Shown: positions 7,506 to 13,403 of the stretch, one piece after another
Layout of the letters: the number at the start of each line of letters is the position of its first letter
Position numbering within the stretch: position 1 is the stretch's first letter
Source of the DNA: a bacterium
Lineage (GTDB): Bacteria > Spirochaetota > Spirochaetia > JABEVK01
DNA: 18,655 bases
Direction: 5' to 3'
Assembly (NCBI GenBank): GCA_021782055.1
Contig: JAJXVP010000026.1
Coordinates: 3,123-21,777 of the forward strand
Position numbers and translations under genes: made by a program
The notes under the pieces: generated by a model
Told to the model about the DNA's origin: nothing
What the model saw: only the letters and a program-made list of their open reading frames with translations
Database searches by the model: none

Positions 7506-8940
7506 GGTGAACGATTCTCCTTTTATCAAGAACGTAGGGCCCCAGACGAAATGTGGGAAACAACTCGCGCAATGCCACCGCCGTTGGTTCGCCCATCGGA
7601 GACAGTAAAAGGTTGGACGGCAACTGCCCAAAGCATTCGGCCAGTACTCGGGCACAGGATGGTGAGGTCACAACCACCTCGTCGATCAGTGTCCAATCGG
7701 GGTCAGGGCAGGCTAATGGCCGATTCCTGTAGACGGTAACACGTTGAACGGTCCAACCTCGCTCTGACAGTTCAGATAAGACGTCTGAGGCGATTTCTGA
7801 GGCGGGAAACAACAACCGCTTACCTTCACTTTTTTCTTCACTTTCTTGGCTGGCCAAGGCTTCTACCAAACCGCGAGCATCTTCTCGCTCGGCAACCAGG
7901 TCCACGTTCCAGCCTTCGGCCCTGAGTGCCTGGGCCGTTGCTTGTCCCACGGCGGCGATTTTCCATGAGGGCCTAGACGAGTCTTGGCCGCTCCACCCCA
8001 AACGTCTCCAGGCGGCGGTCACGATTTTGACTGACGTTCTGCTGGTCAAGGCCACCCACGAAAACTGTGGTGTCTGAGACAAGGCCTGATCGATCTCGTC
8101 CGCTGGCAAGGGCTCCAAACTGATGAGTGGCGCATGCCAAACGCCTCGGGCTCGCCAAAATCTACTGGGGTCTGTGCCTGCGTACCAGGTGTGCGGAGGC
8201 TGTCCAGCCTCCTGAAGTTCTGGCCAAAAAACGTGCTCGTCTTGCGAAGAGGGATCTCGGACATCCAAGCCCCCCCAAAGGGCTCTAACGTCCCCACGAT
8301 TAGCCCTACAGGTGACCGCCAAATAGCCTTGAAGAGGGTGCGTTTCAAACGGCAAAAGAGCACTGATACGATGAGTAAGCCCCAATCGCTCCAGGGCACA
8401 GGCGGCGACAATCAAAGCGTCGATTTCGCCACGGTCAACCAAGGCTAGACGCTGTTCAATCGTACCTCGGATCGGAACAATTGTTACATCGGGCCGGACG
8501 GCCAATAATTCCGCTTGTCTCAAGGGCGAAGAGGTTCCTACCCGGGCTCCTACAGGGAGCCCTTTGGGAAAGTCAATGTGTCCAAGCTCTTTCCGGCAAG
8601 CCAAAGCATCCGCACCCGTTTTTGGCGTAAGGAAGGCGGCGACGACAAGTCCGGAGGGAAGCGGCACGGGCAAATCTTTCGCCGAGTGAATGGCAAAGTC
8701 TGCCCTTCCGTTTAAAAGAGCCTCGTCAAGTTCTCGGGTAAATAGGTCAGTCGGTGTTTGACCATCTAAAAGACTAACCTCTTTGTGACGGTCTCCCCAG
8801 CTGGAAAGGTACGCGATTTCGAACGAGGGTATCGCCGGAGTCCGGTTAGCCCAATGCTTCTCTAACGCACTGAGGGCTTCATGCACCTGTACCCGCGCCA
8901 AGGGACTGGAGCGACTAAGGATTTTAAGAACTCCCTCCAT
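7498..8940 (-). CDS. hemCD: Fused hydroxymethylbilane synthase / uroporphyrinogen-III synthase; HemC part lacks domain 3
   Basis: A 480-residue fusion of the two enzymes that turn porphobilinogen into uroporphyrinogen III. HemC part, about 1-230: ILSRSSPLARVQ, AIHSAKDLP with the catalytic aspartate at Asp89, GTSSPLRQAEL, IRGTIEQR and LERLG. HemD part, from about 248 to 480: HTWYAGTD, APLISLEPL, VAVGQATAQAL, VYRNRP and VVTSPSCARVL. Two oddities. First, the E. coli HemC domain 3 (about 220-313), which carries the cofactor cysteine in GGCQVP, has no counterpart: after LAVTCRANRG only about 35 linker residues precede HemD. Second, E. coli Arg131 aligns with Leu140, though the next arginine, Arg141, is kept. 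I chose the ATG at 8940 because MEGVLKILSRSSPL matches the family start and it follows the hemA stop by one base. Fold assignment is firm; full HemC activity is uncertain. Confidence 0.88.
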   Translation of the reverse strand: MEGVLKILSRSSPLARVQVHEALSALEKHWANRTPAIPSFEIAYLSSWGDRHKEVSLLDGQTPTDLFTRELDEALLNGRADFAIHSAKDLPVPLPSGLVVAAFLTPKTGADALACRKELGHIDFPKGLPVGARVGTSSPLRQAELLAVRPDVTIVPIRGTIEQRLALVDRGEIDALIVAACALERLGLTHRISALLPFETHPLQGYLAVTCRANRGDVRALWGGLDVRDPSSQDEHVFWPELQEAGQPPHTWYAGTDPSRFWRARGVWHAPLISLEPLPADEIDQALSQTPQFSWVALTSRTSVKIVTAAWRRLGWSGQDSSRPSWKIAAVGQATAQALRAEGWNVDLVAEREDARGLVEALASQESEEKSEGKRLLFPASEIASDVLSELSERGWTVQRVTVYRNRPLACPDPDWTLIDEVVVTSPSCARVLAECFGQLPSNLLLSPMGEPTAVALRELFPTFRLGPYVLDKRRIVHHG

Positions 8941-8941
8941 G

Positions 8942-9823
8942 CTAGACCGCCACCACCGAAGCTCGTTGAAAGAACTTCCGAACTTCCTCTTGAATAATTG
9001 TCTCTGCCGCAGTGACTTCAGAAGCTCGATCCTTAAGATTCTTTGCGGCTTCCAGTTCCAGGTCGGTGACATTGAACAGGCTTACGCCCGGCAAGCTTCC
9101 AATCTGCGGATCCACGTCACGAGGTACGGCCAAATCAAAGATGCGCTTCGGACCATCAGTAGGAAACTCTTGTAACGTTACAAGAAACCCAGGTGCCGAA
9201 GTGGCACTGATGAGAACATCCTGCCCCTGCAAGAGGGGTGAAAGGTGTTCAAGAGCTACCGGTGTACCGCTTCCCCACTCACGACAAACAGCTTCGGCTT
9301 TGGCCAAAGTGCGGTTCACCAAGTGAAAGCTTTGGTTCCCCCGGTCGTGTAAAAATCTTAAAATGCCTAGAATTTGTTTATTGATTCCTACGGCAACAAC
9401 CCTGAGCTGATCAATGGGAGTGGCGCCTTCTGCTAAAAGACCGGCCACAATTTGGGCATGGCCAACCGCCCCCCGGCTGAGTCGGGTTTCTGTCCTGACA
9501 CGTTTACCCACACGAAGAGCTGCCTGAAACATCTTGTGCAGGCCGCCCGAAAGAGGGCTGGCGAGTCGAGCTTCTTCGTACGCACGTTTAACTTGACTTT
9601 GAATTTGGTTTTCACCGAGCAGAGGAGATTCTAGACCGCTCACCACACGAAAGAGATGCTCAAGGACAGTTGGCTCGGGCAAACCCTCACCTTCATAAAC
9701 CTCTACTCTGTCGCATGTCGATAAACTAACCCGTGCGAGTGGGTGATCAGCCACACCTTCCTTGAGAATCTTTTCACGCTCTTCTAACGTCGAAGACGCG
9801 TCCACACCACGAAAGACGATCAC
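8942..9823 (-). CDS. hemA: Glutamyl-tRNA reductase, shortened
   Basis: Reduces glutamyl-tRNA to glutamate-1-semialdehyde with NADPH, the first step of the C5 route to tetrapyrroles. Seen: the catalytic cysteine Cys37 in LSTCDRVEVY; the signature SGLESPLLGENQIQSQVKRAY at about 62-82, which fits the reductase signature; GKRVRTET; a nucleotide-binding strand VVAVGINKQ (142-150); NRTLAKAEA; and FDLAVPRDVDP. At 293 residues it is far shorter than the roughly 420 usual. The C-terminal dimerisation domain is absent, and about 45 residues are missing between Cys37 and the SGLES signature. The N-terminal GINHKTAP motif is replaced by GVDASST. The start is GTG, with AGAAGG seven bases upstream. hemCD follows one base after the stop. 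No hemL is visible. The identity is sure; the trimming is real in the sequence given. Confidence 0.92.
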   Translation of the reverse strand: MIVFRGVDASSTLEEREKILKEGVADHPLARVSLSTCDRVEVYEGEGLPEPTVLEHLFRVVSGLESPLLGENQIQSQVKRAYEEARLASPLSGGLHKMFQAALRVGKRVRTETRLSRGAVGHAQIVAGLLAEGATPIDQLRVVAVGINKQILGILRFLHDRGNQSFHLVNRTLAKAEAVCREWGSGTPVALEHLSPLLQGQDVLISATSAPGFLVTLQEFPTDGPKRIFDLAVPRDVDPQIGSLPGVSLFNVTDLELEAAKNLKDRASEVTAAETIIQEEVRKFFQRASVVAV

Positions 9824-9852
9824 TGTAAAACCTTCTGAAACATACCAATTCT

Positions 9853-9881
9853 AAAATAGCTTGGTGTTCCGTTAGGGTCAA
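9853..9881 (-). promoter_or_regulatory. Predicted sigma70-type promoter of the hemA-hemCD-hemB operon
   Basis: Read on the minus strand, TTGACC (9876-9881) and TATTTT (9853-9858) are separated by exactly 17 bases. The -35 overlaps the stop codon of the L,D-transpeptidase gene, and the hemA GTG lies 30 bases beyond the -10. The hem genes can therefore be transcribed independently of the gene upstream. Confidence 0.6.
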
Positions 9882-10543
9882 CGGTTTCCAAAAGCACTAG
9901 TTTCTTCAATGGCGCTCCGCTGATCTGCCGAGGGGTCGACAAGAAACCCTCGCGAAAGCCACACAGGGGCCTGCTCAACTACCACAGTGGCCTTGTAGGG
10001 TACATGCTCGTAGAACCAACGGGCATCAGGTACGGTCAAATGGAAACAGCCATGCGAGGCTTCATGCAAAAGCGAAGCAGAAACTTCGGGAAGAACGTGA
10101 TGAGATTCATCCATGGGGACACTGTGAAAAAGGTAAACGCCGTTTCCCAACCACGAAACCCAGTAAGCCGCGCCCTCTTTATACTGAGGTGCATAAAACC
10201 AGGTACCCCGTTTGTGCTGAATGTGATACACCCCAAGCGGTGACTCATCCCCTGGAATACTTTCCATTCCCGACGAGGTGGCCATGATGTAAATTACCCG
10301 TGAGCCATTCAAGATATAGACCAATTGTTGACTGATGCTGACATCCACCCAAAGCTTTTCTCCAGGCCTGAGATAGGGATAGGGCCCTCCCGAAGGACGA
10401 AAGGGATTGTATCGTTGAAACACCCCGTCGAGCACAGAAGGCACCGGTGGTGGGGTATTATGGTCGGTTGCCCGCAAACCCCACGCTTGACCAGCGACAC
10501 TCGCCAATAAAACTACAGCACCCGCCATAGACCATATCTTCAT
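9878..10543 (-). CDS. Exported L,D-transpeptidase (YkuD fold)
   Basis: A 221-residue envelope enzyme. The N terminus is a signal peptide (MKIW, then a hydrophobic core, with a likely cut near GQAWG). The YkuD domain starts at about 64 with KLWVDVSISQQLVYIL and continues through PLGVYHIQ and VYLFHSVPM (His140). The active site is ASHGCFHL, with His164 and the nucleophile Cys166. The usual motif is SHGCxR; here the arginine position holds His168. The family makes 3-3 peptidoglycan cross-links or attaches proteins to peptidoglycan; which one applies cannot be told from the sequence. No peptidoglycan-binding or LysM domain is present. GGGAGACAAGG precedes the ATG. It lies 54 bases upstream of hemA on the same strand, but hemA has its own promoter, so a functional link is not implied. 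Confidence 0.9.
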   Translation of the reverse strand: MKIWSMAGAVVLLASVAGQAWGLRATDHNTPPPVPSVLDGVFQRYNPFRPSGGPYPYLRPGEKLWVDVSISQQLVYILNGSRVIYIMATSSGMESIPGDESPLGVYHIQHKRGTWFYAPQYKEGAAYWVSWLGNGVYLFHSVPMDESHHVLPEVSASLLHEASHGCFHLTVPDARWFYEHVPYKATVVVEQAPVWLSRGFLVDPSADQRSAIEETSAFGNR

Positions 10544-10617
10544 CCTTGTCTCCCTTCTGCAAACCGTGCAGACACGCCTTGGTAACAGTACCTCTCCAAG
10601 TTAGTAACAAATTTCGC

Positions 10618-10646
10618 TTGACTTTTCCAGACATATCGTCGATCAT
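10618..10646 (+). promoter_or_regulatory. Candidate promoter of the RRM gene
   Basis: TTGACT (10618-10623), 17 bases, then GATCAT (10641-10646). The -35 is strong and the -10 weak. If used, it gives an untranslated leader of about 155 bases before the ATG at 10808. The gap to the divergent L,D-transpeptidase gene (10544-10807) otherwise holds the GTTCG repeats and the hairpins listed below. Confidence 0.4.
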
Positions 10647-10689
10647 GAGGATGGTTCTTAATAAAAAGTGAGAACTTTCTTTTCCCGCT

Positions 10690-10729
10690 GTTCGGTTCGG
10701 TTCCTGGAGACGCAAGTTCGCTTCGTTCG
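10690..10729 (+). repeat. Cluster of GTTCG repeats in the RRM leader
   Basis: GTTCG occurs at 10690, 10695, 10716 and 10725, with a GTTCC variant at 10700, all inside the predicted leader of the RNA-binding protein gene. Repeated short single-stranded motifs in such a place could bind the protein encoded downstream. This is inference from position only. Confidence 0.4.
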
Positions 10730-10753
10730 CTAAGCCCCGAGAAATGGAAAAGG

Positions 10754-10770
10754 GCTTATCGTTGATAAGC
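10754..10770 (+). promoter_or_regulatory. Leader hairpin 1 of the RRM gene
   Basis: GCTTATC, loop GTT, GATAAGC: a perfect seven-base stem with a three-base loop, 37 bases before the start codon. It is one of two consecutive stems in the leader. Confidence 0.55.
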
Positions 10771-10777
10771 GATATTC

Positions 10778-10792
10778 TGCGGTTAATCCGCA
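10778..10792 (+). promoter_or_regulatory. Leader hairpin 2, next to the ribosome-binding site
   Basis: TGCGG, loop TTAAT, CCGCA: a perfect five-base stem ending three bases before AAGGAG (10796-10801), the ribosome-binding site of the RRM gene. Its position allows it to affect ribosome access. Confidence 0.5.
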
Positions 10793-10807
10793 TCCAAGGA
10801 GCCTATC

Positions 10808-11080
10808 ATGGCTAAAAAAATCTACGTCGGCAACCTCAGCTACCACACCACCGATGACACCCTCCGCAATACTTTTGCACAATTCGGTGACGTTGTGTCT
10901 GCTAACATCATTATTGATCGTTACACTGGCAATTCAAAGGGTTTCGGCTTTGTTGAAATGTCGTCTGACCAATCTGCGTCTGCTGCAATTGCTGGTCTGA
11001 ATTCCAAAGAACTCGATGGCCGCCAACTTCGCGTGAACGAAGCCAACGAAAAACCTGCCCGCGACAGCGGCCGCTGGTAA
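10808..11080 (+). CDS. Single-RRM RNA-binding protein
   Basis: A 90-residue protein that is almost entirely one RNA recognition motif. Seen: RNP2 as IYVGNL (residues 5-10) and RNP1 as KGFGFVEM (about 44-51), with the aromatic residues that stack on RNA bases, followed by LDGRQLRVNEA and a short basic tail ending DSGRW. There is no glycine-rich tail, unlike the longer cyanobacterial relatives. Small RRM proteins of this type occur in cyanobacteria, spirochaetes and some proteobacteria, often linked to cold response. The start is firm: AAGGAG lies six bases before the ATG. The long leader with two hairpins and GTTCG repeats suggests post-transcriptional control, perhaps by the protein itself. 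RNA targets are unknown. Confidence 0.94.
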   Translation: MAKKIYVGNLSYHTTDDTLRNTFAQFGDVVSANIIIDRYTGNSKGFGFVEMSSDQSASAAIAGLNSKELDGRQLRVNEANEKPARDSGRW

Positions 11081-11113
11081 GCAGTTTTTCCTCGCTAGAC
11101 GACGGTATTCGTA

Positions 11114-11119
11114 TATACT
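11114..11119 (+). promoter_or_regulatory. Candidate -10 hexamer of the ABM-fold gene
   Basis: TATACT is followed by six bases and then the ATG at 11126, so transcription would begin at the start codon. No convincing -35 hexamer lies 16-18 bases upstream, and no ribosome-binding site is visible before the ATG. Both points fit a leaderless message but do not prove it. Confidence 0.3.
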
Positions 11120-11125
11120 GTGAGT

Positions 11126-11419
11126 ATGTATGTTACCACGGTAGATTATGAAGTTCGTCCTGATGCCTGCCGGGAAGCCTGCAGGCTCTGGACTGAAACC
11201 GTCGTCGAGGCGGCGCGGGAGCGTCCTGGCTTCATTAAGCTGGAACTGCTATCCCGCGAAGGACACCTTTTGGCGATTGGCTCTTGGGAGCATCGCGACT
11301 TCGCCCGTGCTTTTTTCGAAACCGGGATTTTTCAAACCCTTACAGAACGGCTCAAGCCGTATCTATTAGGCGCTCCGACACCCCAAGAATGGCACCCCGA
11401 GGTTTTTCTTGAACGCTAG
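11126..11419 (+). CDS. Small ABM-type (dimeric alpha/beta barrel) protein
   Basis: A 97-residue protein resembling the antibiotic biosynthesis monooxygenase (ABM) fold: a strand MYVTTVDYEV, a helix EACRLWTETVVEAARE, then RPGFIKLELLSREGHLLAIGSWEHRDFARAFF and a final strand with EVFLE. The pattern strand, helix, GF/K-E-L-L strand, SWE strand and helix is typical of this family, whose members are often quinone- or haem-linked oxygenases or have no known substrate. I chose the ATG at 11126 over the GTG at 11120 because the GTG abuts the predicted -10 and so could not be transcribed from it. The last ten bases overlap the omptin gene, so the two are coupled. The substrate is unknown. Confidence 0.72.
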   Translation: MYVTTVDYEVRPDACREACRLWTETVVEAARERPGFIKLELLSREGHLLAIGSWEHRDFARAFFETGIFQTLTERLKPYLLGAPTPQEWHPEVFLER

Positions 11420-12368
11420 TCGAAGCCTTGGTATTGTTTTCGTGTTTTTTGTTTTAACGTTTTTTGGCTTAACTGACAGTCTTTGGGCCTTTGAGCCAAC
11501 TTTTAGCTGGTCGACGGGTATTTTTAGTCAAGCAGGTCAGGTTCGTGAACTCGTGTTTACGGACCCGATAACGGGTACCCTAACGAGCCGTCTTGAATGG
11601 CCGATTCCGGCGACGGCAGGCGTATGTGATTCCTTAACCGCACGCTGGTTACCTTGGCTGGATACGAAAGTTTCGGCAGCTGTTGCCCTGGCTTCCGCCA
11701 CCGGGGCCATGACCGATCAAGACTGGAATATCAGCGGCCTTATCACGGGCACGAATGTCAACGCGCTTTCCACCTGGCCTCAAACTAATCTTGATGAGTC
11801 TGAACAAGTGGATCTTTCGGTGGGGTTTCCCCTAAAAAACACGTTGTTACCGATAGAATGGCGTCCCGATCTTGGTTTTTTATACCGGCGACAGATCTGG
11901 AGTGCCTGGGGACCTTCTCAAACCGTTGCCACCTCCGTTTCGAACCCTGCGATCACACAAACCTATCCACTCCCCTCGGGCGTCCAGGTCCGCTACACCC
12001 TTCAAAGCTTTATCCCCTATTTAGGCTTAGGAGCATCGTATCGCGACTCTCAATGGACACTCGGTGGCTCGATCGATGGCTCGTTATTCCCGTTTTACCA
12101 GGACCAAGATTTTCATATTCCCAATGGCTATCGCTTTGTCGACAATATTTTTGGCGGTTTTTGGCTCCGTCCCCGCATTTACGCGGATTGGCATACCCGA
12201 TGGGGGAATTGGCGCCTAAGTGTTTCCTATGAACTTTCCCGATACTCGCGGGGCGACACTTATCAGACTTCTCTCACCAGCTACGTTTATTATGCGCTCT
12301 ATCCTAACGACTCGGGCAGTGAATCGGATATTTTTACGATCGCCCTGACCTGGTCACCAAATTCGTAG
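11409..12368 (+). CDS. Omptin-family outer-membrane aspartyl protease
   Basis: A 319-residue beta-barrel protein. The N terminus has a signal peptide ending near SLWA, then FEP. From about 32 the sequence alternates hydrophobic and polar residues with many aromatics, as in a barrel. All four omptin catalytic residues can be aligned with E. coli OmpT: Asp103 and Asp105 in MTDQDW (OmpT VDQDW, Asp83/Asp85), and Asp234-Phe-His236 in QDFHIPNG (OmpT DEH, Asp210/His212). IPYLGLGASYRDSQWTLGG also matches OmpT MPYIGLTGSYRYEDFELGG well. Omptins cut exposed peptides, typically beside basic residues, at the cell surface. The start is TTG at 11409, with GAGG six bases upstream; no ATG exists before residue 101. 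It overlaps the ABM gene. Overall similarity is low, so target specificity cannot be inferred. Confidence 0.78.
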   Translation: MNASRSLGIVFVFFVLTFFGLTDSLWAFEPTFSWSTGIFSQAGQVRELVFTDPITGTLTSRLEWPIPATAGVCDSLTARWLPWLDTKVSAAVALASATGAMTDQDWNISGLITGTNVNALSTWPQTNLDESEQVDLSVGFPLKNTLLPIEWRPDLGFLYRRQIWSAWGPSQTVATSVSNPAITQTYPLPSGVQVRYTLQSFIPYLGLGASYRDSQWTLGGSIDGSLFPFYQDQDFHIPNGYRFVDNIFGGFWLRPRIYADWHTRWGNWRLSVSYELSRYSRGDTYQTSLTSYVYYALYPNDSGSESDIFTIALTWSPNS

Positions 12369-12388
12369 TCCAAAGCACAATTCCTGAA

Positions 12389-12394
12389 TATACT
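12389..12394 (+). promoter_or_regulatory. Candidate -10 hexamer before the ROK-ppx-ppk operon
   Basis: TATACT in the 48-base gap after the omptin gene, 22 bases before the ATG at 12417. No clear -35 is seen. It would give a short leader containing the AAAGGGGG ribosome-binding site. Confidence 0.3.
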
Positions 12395-12416
12395 AGGCTG
12401 TAACAAAGGGGGCGAC

Positions 12417-13403
12417 ATGGCACATTACAATATAGGGTTTGATCTGGGCGGCACCAAAATGCTTGCTGGGCTCGTGGATGCCGAGCTCCGAGTCGTCGAA
12501 ACGGTAAAACGAAAGAGCAAAAGCGAGGCTGGGGCTGAAGCTGTATTCCAAGATATTGCAGGCACCTTGCAGGAACTGCTAGAAAAAGCCGGAAAAAAGC
12601 CCGAAGAAATCGGCGCCATTGGCCTGTCGGTCCCCGGAATTCTCGACCGCAAAAAGGGTATGGTGGTACGGACACCAAACCTCGGTTTTTCAGATTTCCC
12701 CTTAGTGGCCCGGTTAAAAGAACACCTCCCCGTTCCTGTAATCCTTGAAAACGATGTCAATGCCGGGGTTTGGGGCGAGTACGTCGCTGGCGCCGCACGA
12801 GGCTATCGTCATGTTTTGGGGGTCTTTCCAGGGACTGGAATAGGTGGTGGGCTCATCATTAACGGAGATTTGTACCTCGGCGCGGGCGGAAATGCTGGCG
12901 AAATTGGTCATATGGTGATCCAATGGGACGGCGCCTTATGCGGTTGTGGTCAACGTGGCCATATCGAGGCCTTGGCCAGCCGTGGAGCCATGGCAAAAGA
13001 AGCGGCCGGACTCGTAGCCAATGGCACGCTCACCGGGGATTATTCCCAGCTCGGCGCGGATATAAAAGCGTTCAGCTCCAAAATCTTTGCCCAAGGAATC
13101 AAGGAAGAGAATCCCGCGATCACAGGGATCGTCGATCGAGCTGCAGAGCTTTTAGGTGTCCATATTGGGGGATGCCTTAACCTTCTCAACCCTGAATTGG
13201 TTTTAATTGGCGGTGGTTTAATTGAAAAGCTCGGAGATTATTACTTGAAGCGGATAGAGAAGGCCATGCGCGCTTCCGCATGGAATTTTGTGGCTCAGGA
13301 TGCGCATATCAAAGCGGCCACCTTGGGCGATCATGCCGGCATCATTGGCGCCGCCGATTTAGCACACAGGGCTTCAGAAAAGAAAGGGAAAGCCTCGGTA
13401 TGA
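12417..13403 (+). CDS. ROK-family sugar kinase, probably glucokinase
   Basis: Phosphorylates a hexose, most likely glucose, in the cytosol. Seen in 328 residues: the phosphate-1 loop FDLGGTK (Asp9-Lys14); the sugar-binding ENDVNAG (Glu111-Asn112-Asp113, the last being the catalytic base); the GTGIGGG phosphate loop (139-145); and GEIGH with Glu162 and His165. The ROK zinc motif is CGCGQRGH, with Cys175, Cys177 and His182, where most members have a third cysteine. No helix-turn-helix precedes the kinase, so it is an enzyme and not a ROK repressor. AAAGGGGG precedes the ATG. The stop overlaps the ppx start (ATGA). Because it shares an operon with polyphosphate enzymes, use of polyphosphate as phosphoryl donor is possible; an ordinary ATP kinase remains more likely. 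Confidence 0.88.
   Translation: MAHYNIGFDLGGTKMLAGLVDAELRVVETVKRKSKSEAGAEAVFQDIAGTLQELLEKAGKKPEEIGAIGLSVPGILDRKKGMVVRTPNLGFSDFPLVARLKEHLPVPVILENDVNAGVWGEYVAGAARGYRHVLGVFPGTGIGGGLIINGDLYLGAGGNAGEIGHMVIQWDGALCGCGQRGHIEALASRGAMAKEAAGLVANGTLTGDYSQLGADIKAFSSKIFAQGIKEENPAITGIVDRAAELLGVHIGGCLNLLNPELVLIGGGLIEKLGDYYLKRIEKAMRASAWNFVAQDAHIKAATLGDHAGIIGAADLAHRASEKKGKASV

Noticed and set aside
7506..7655. N-terminal extension of hemB by 50 codons
   Set aside because: The extra residues lie over hemCD and match nothing in the family; the internal start has a ribosome-binding site and the family N terminus.
8941..9072. N-terminal extension of hemCD by 44 codons
   Set aside because: It overlaps the end of hemA, and MEGVLKILSRSSPL at 8940 is the expected HemC start.
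11065..11089. CAGCGGCCGCTG palindrome followed by TTTTT at the end of the RRM gene, as a terminator
   Set aside because: The stem is only four base pairs around a GGCC loop and the T-run begins eight bases later, so it is weak as an intrinsic terminator.
13280..13399. N-terminal extension of ppx by 40 codons
   Set aside because: It reads through the end of the ROK kinase in another frame; the ATGA overlap start at 13400 gives the normal Ppx length.
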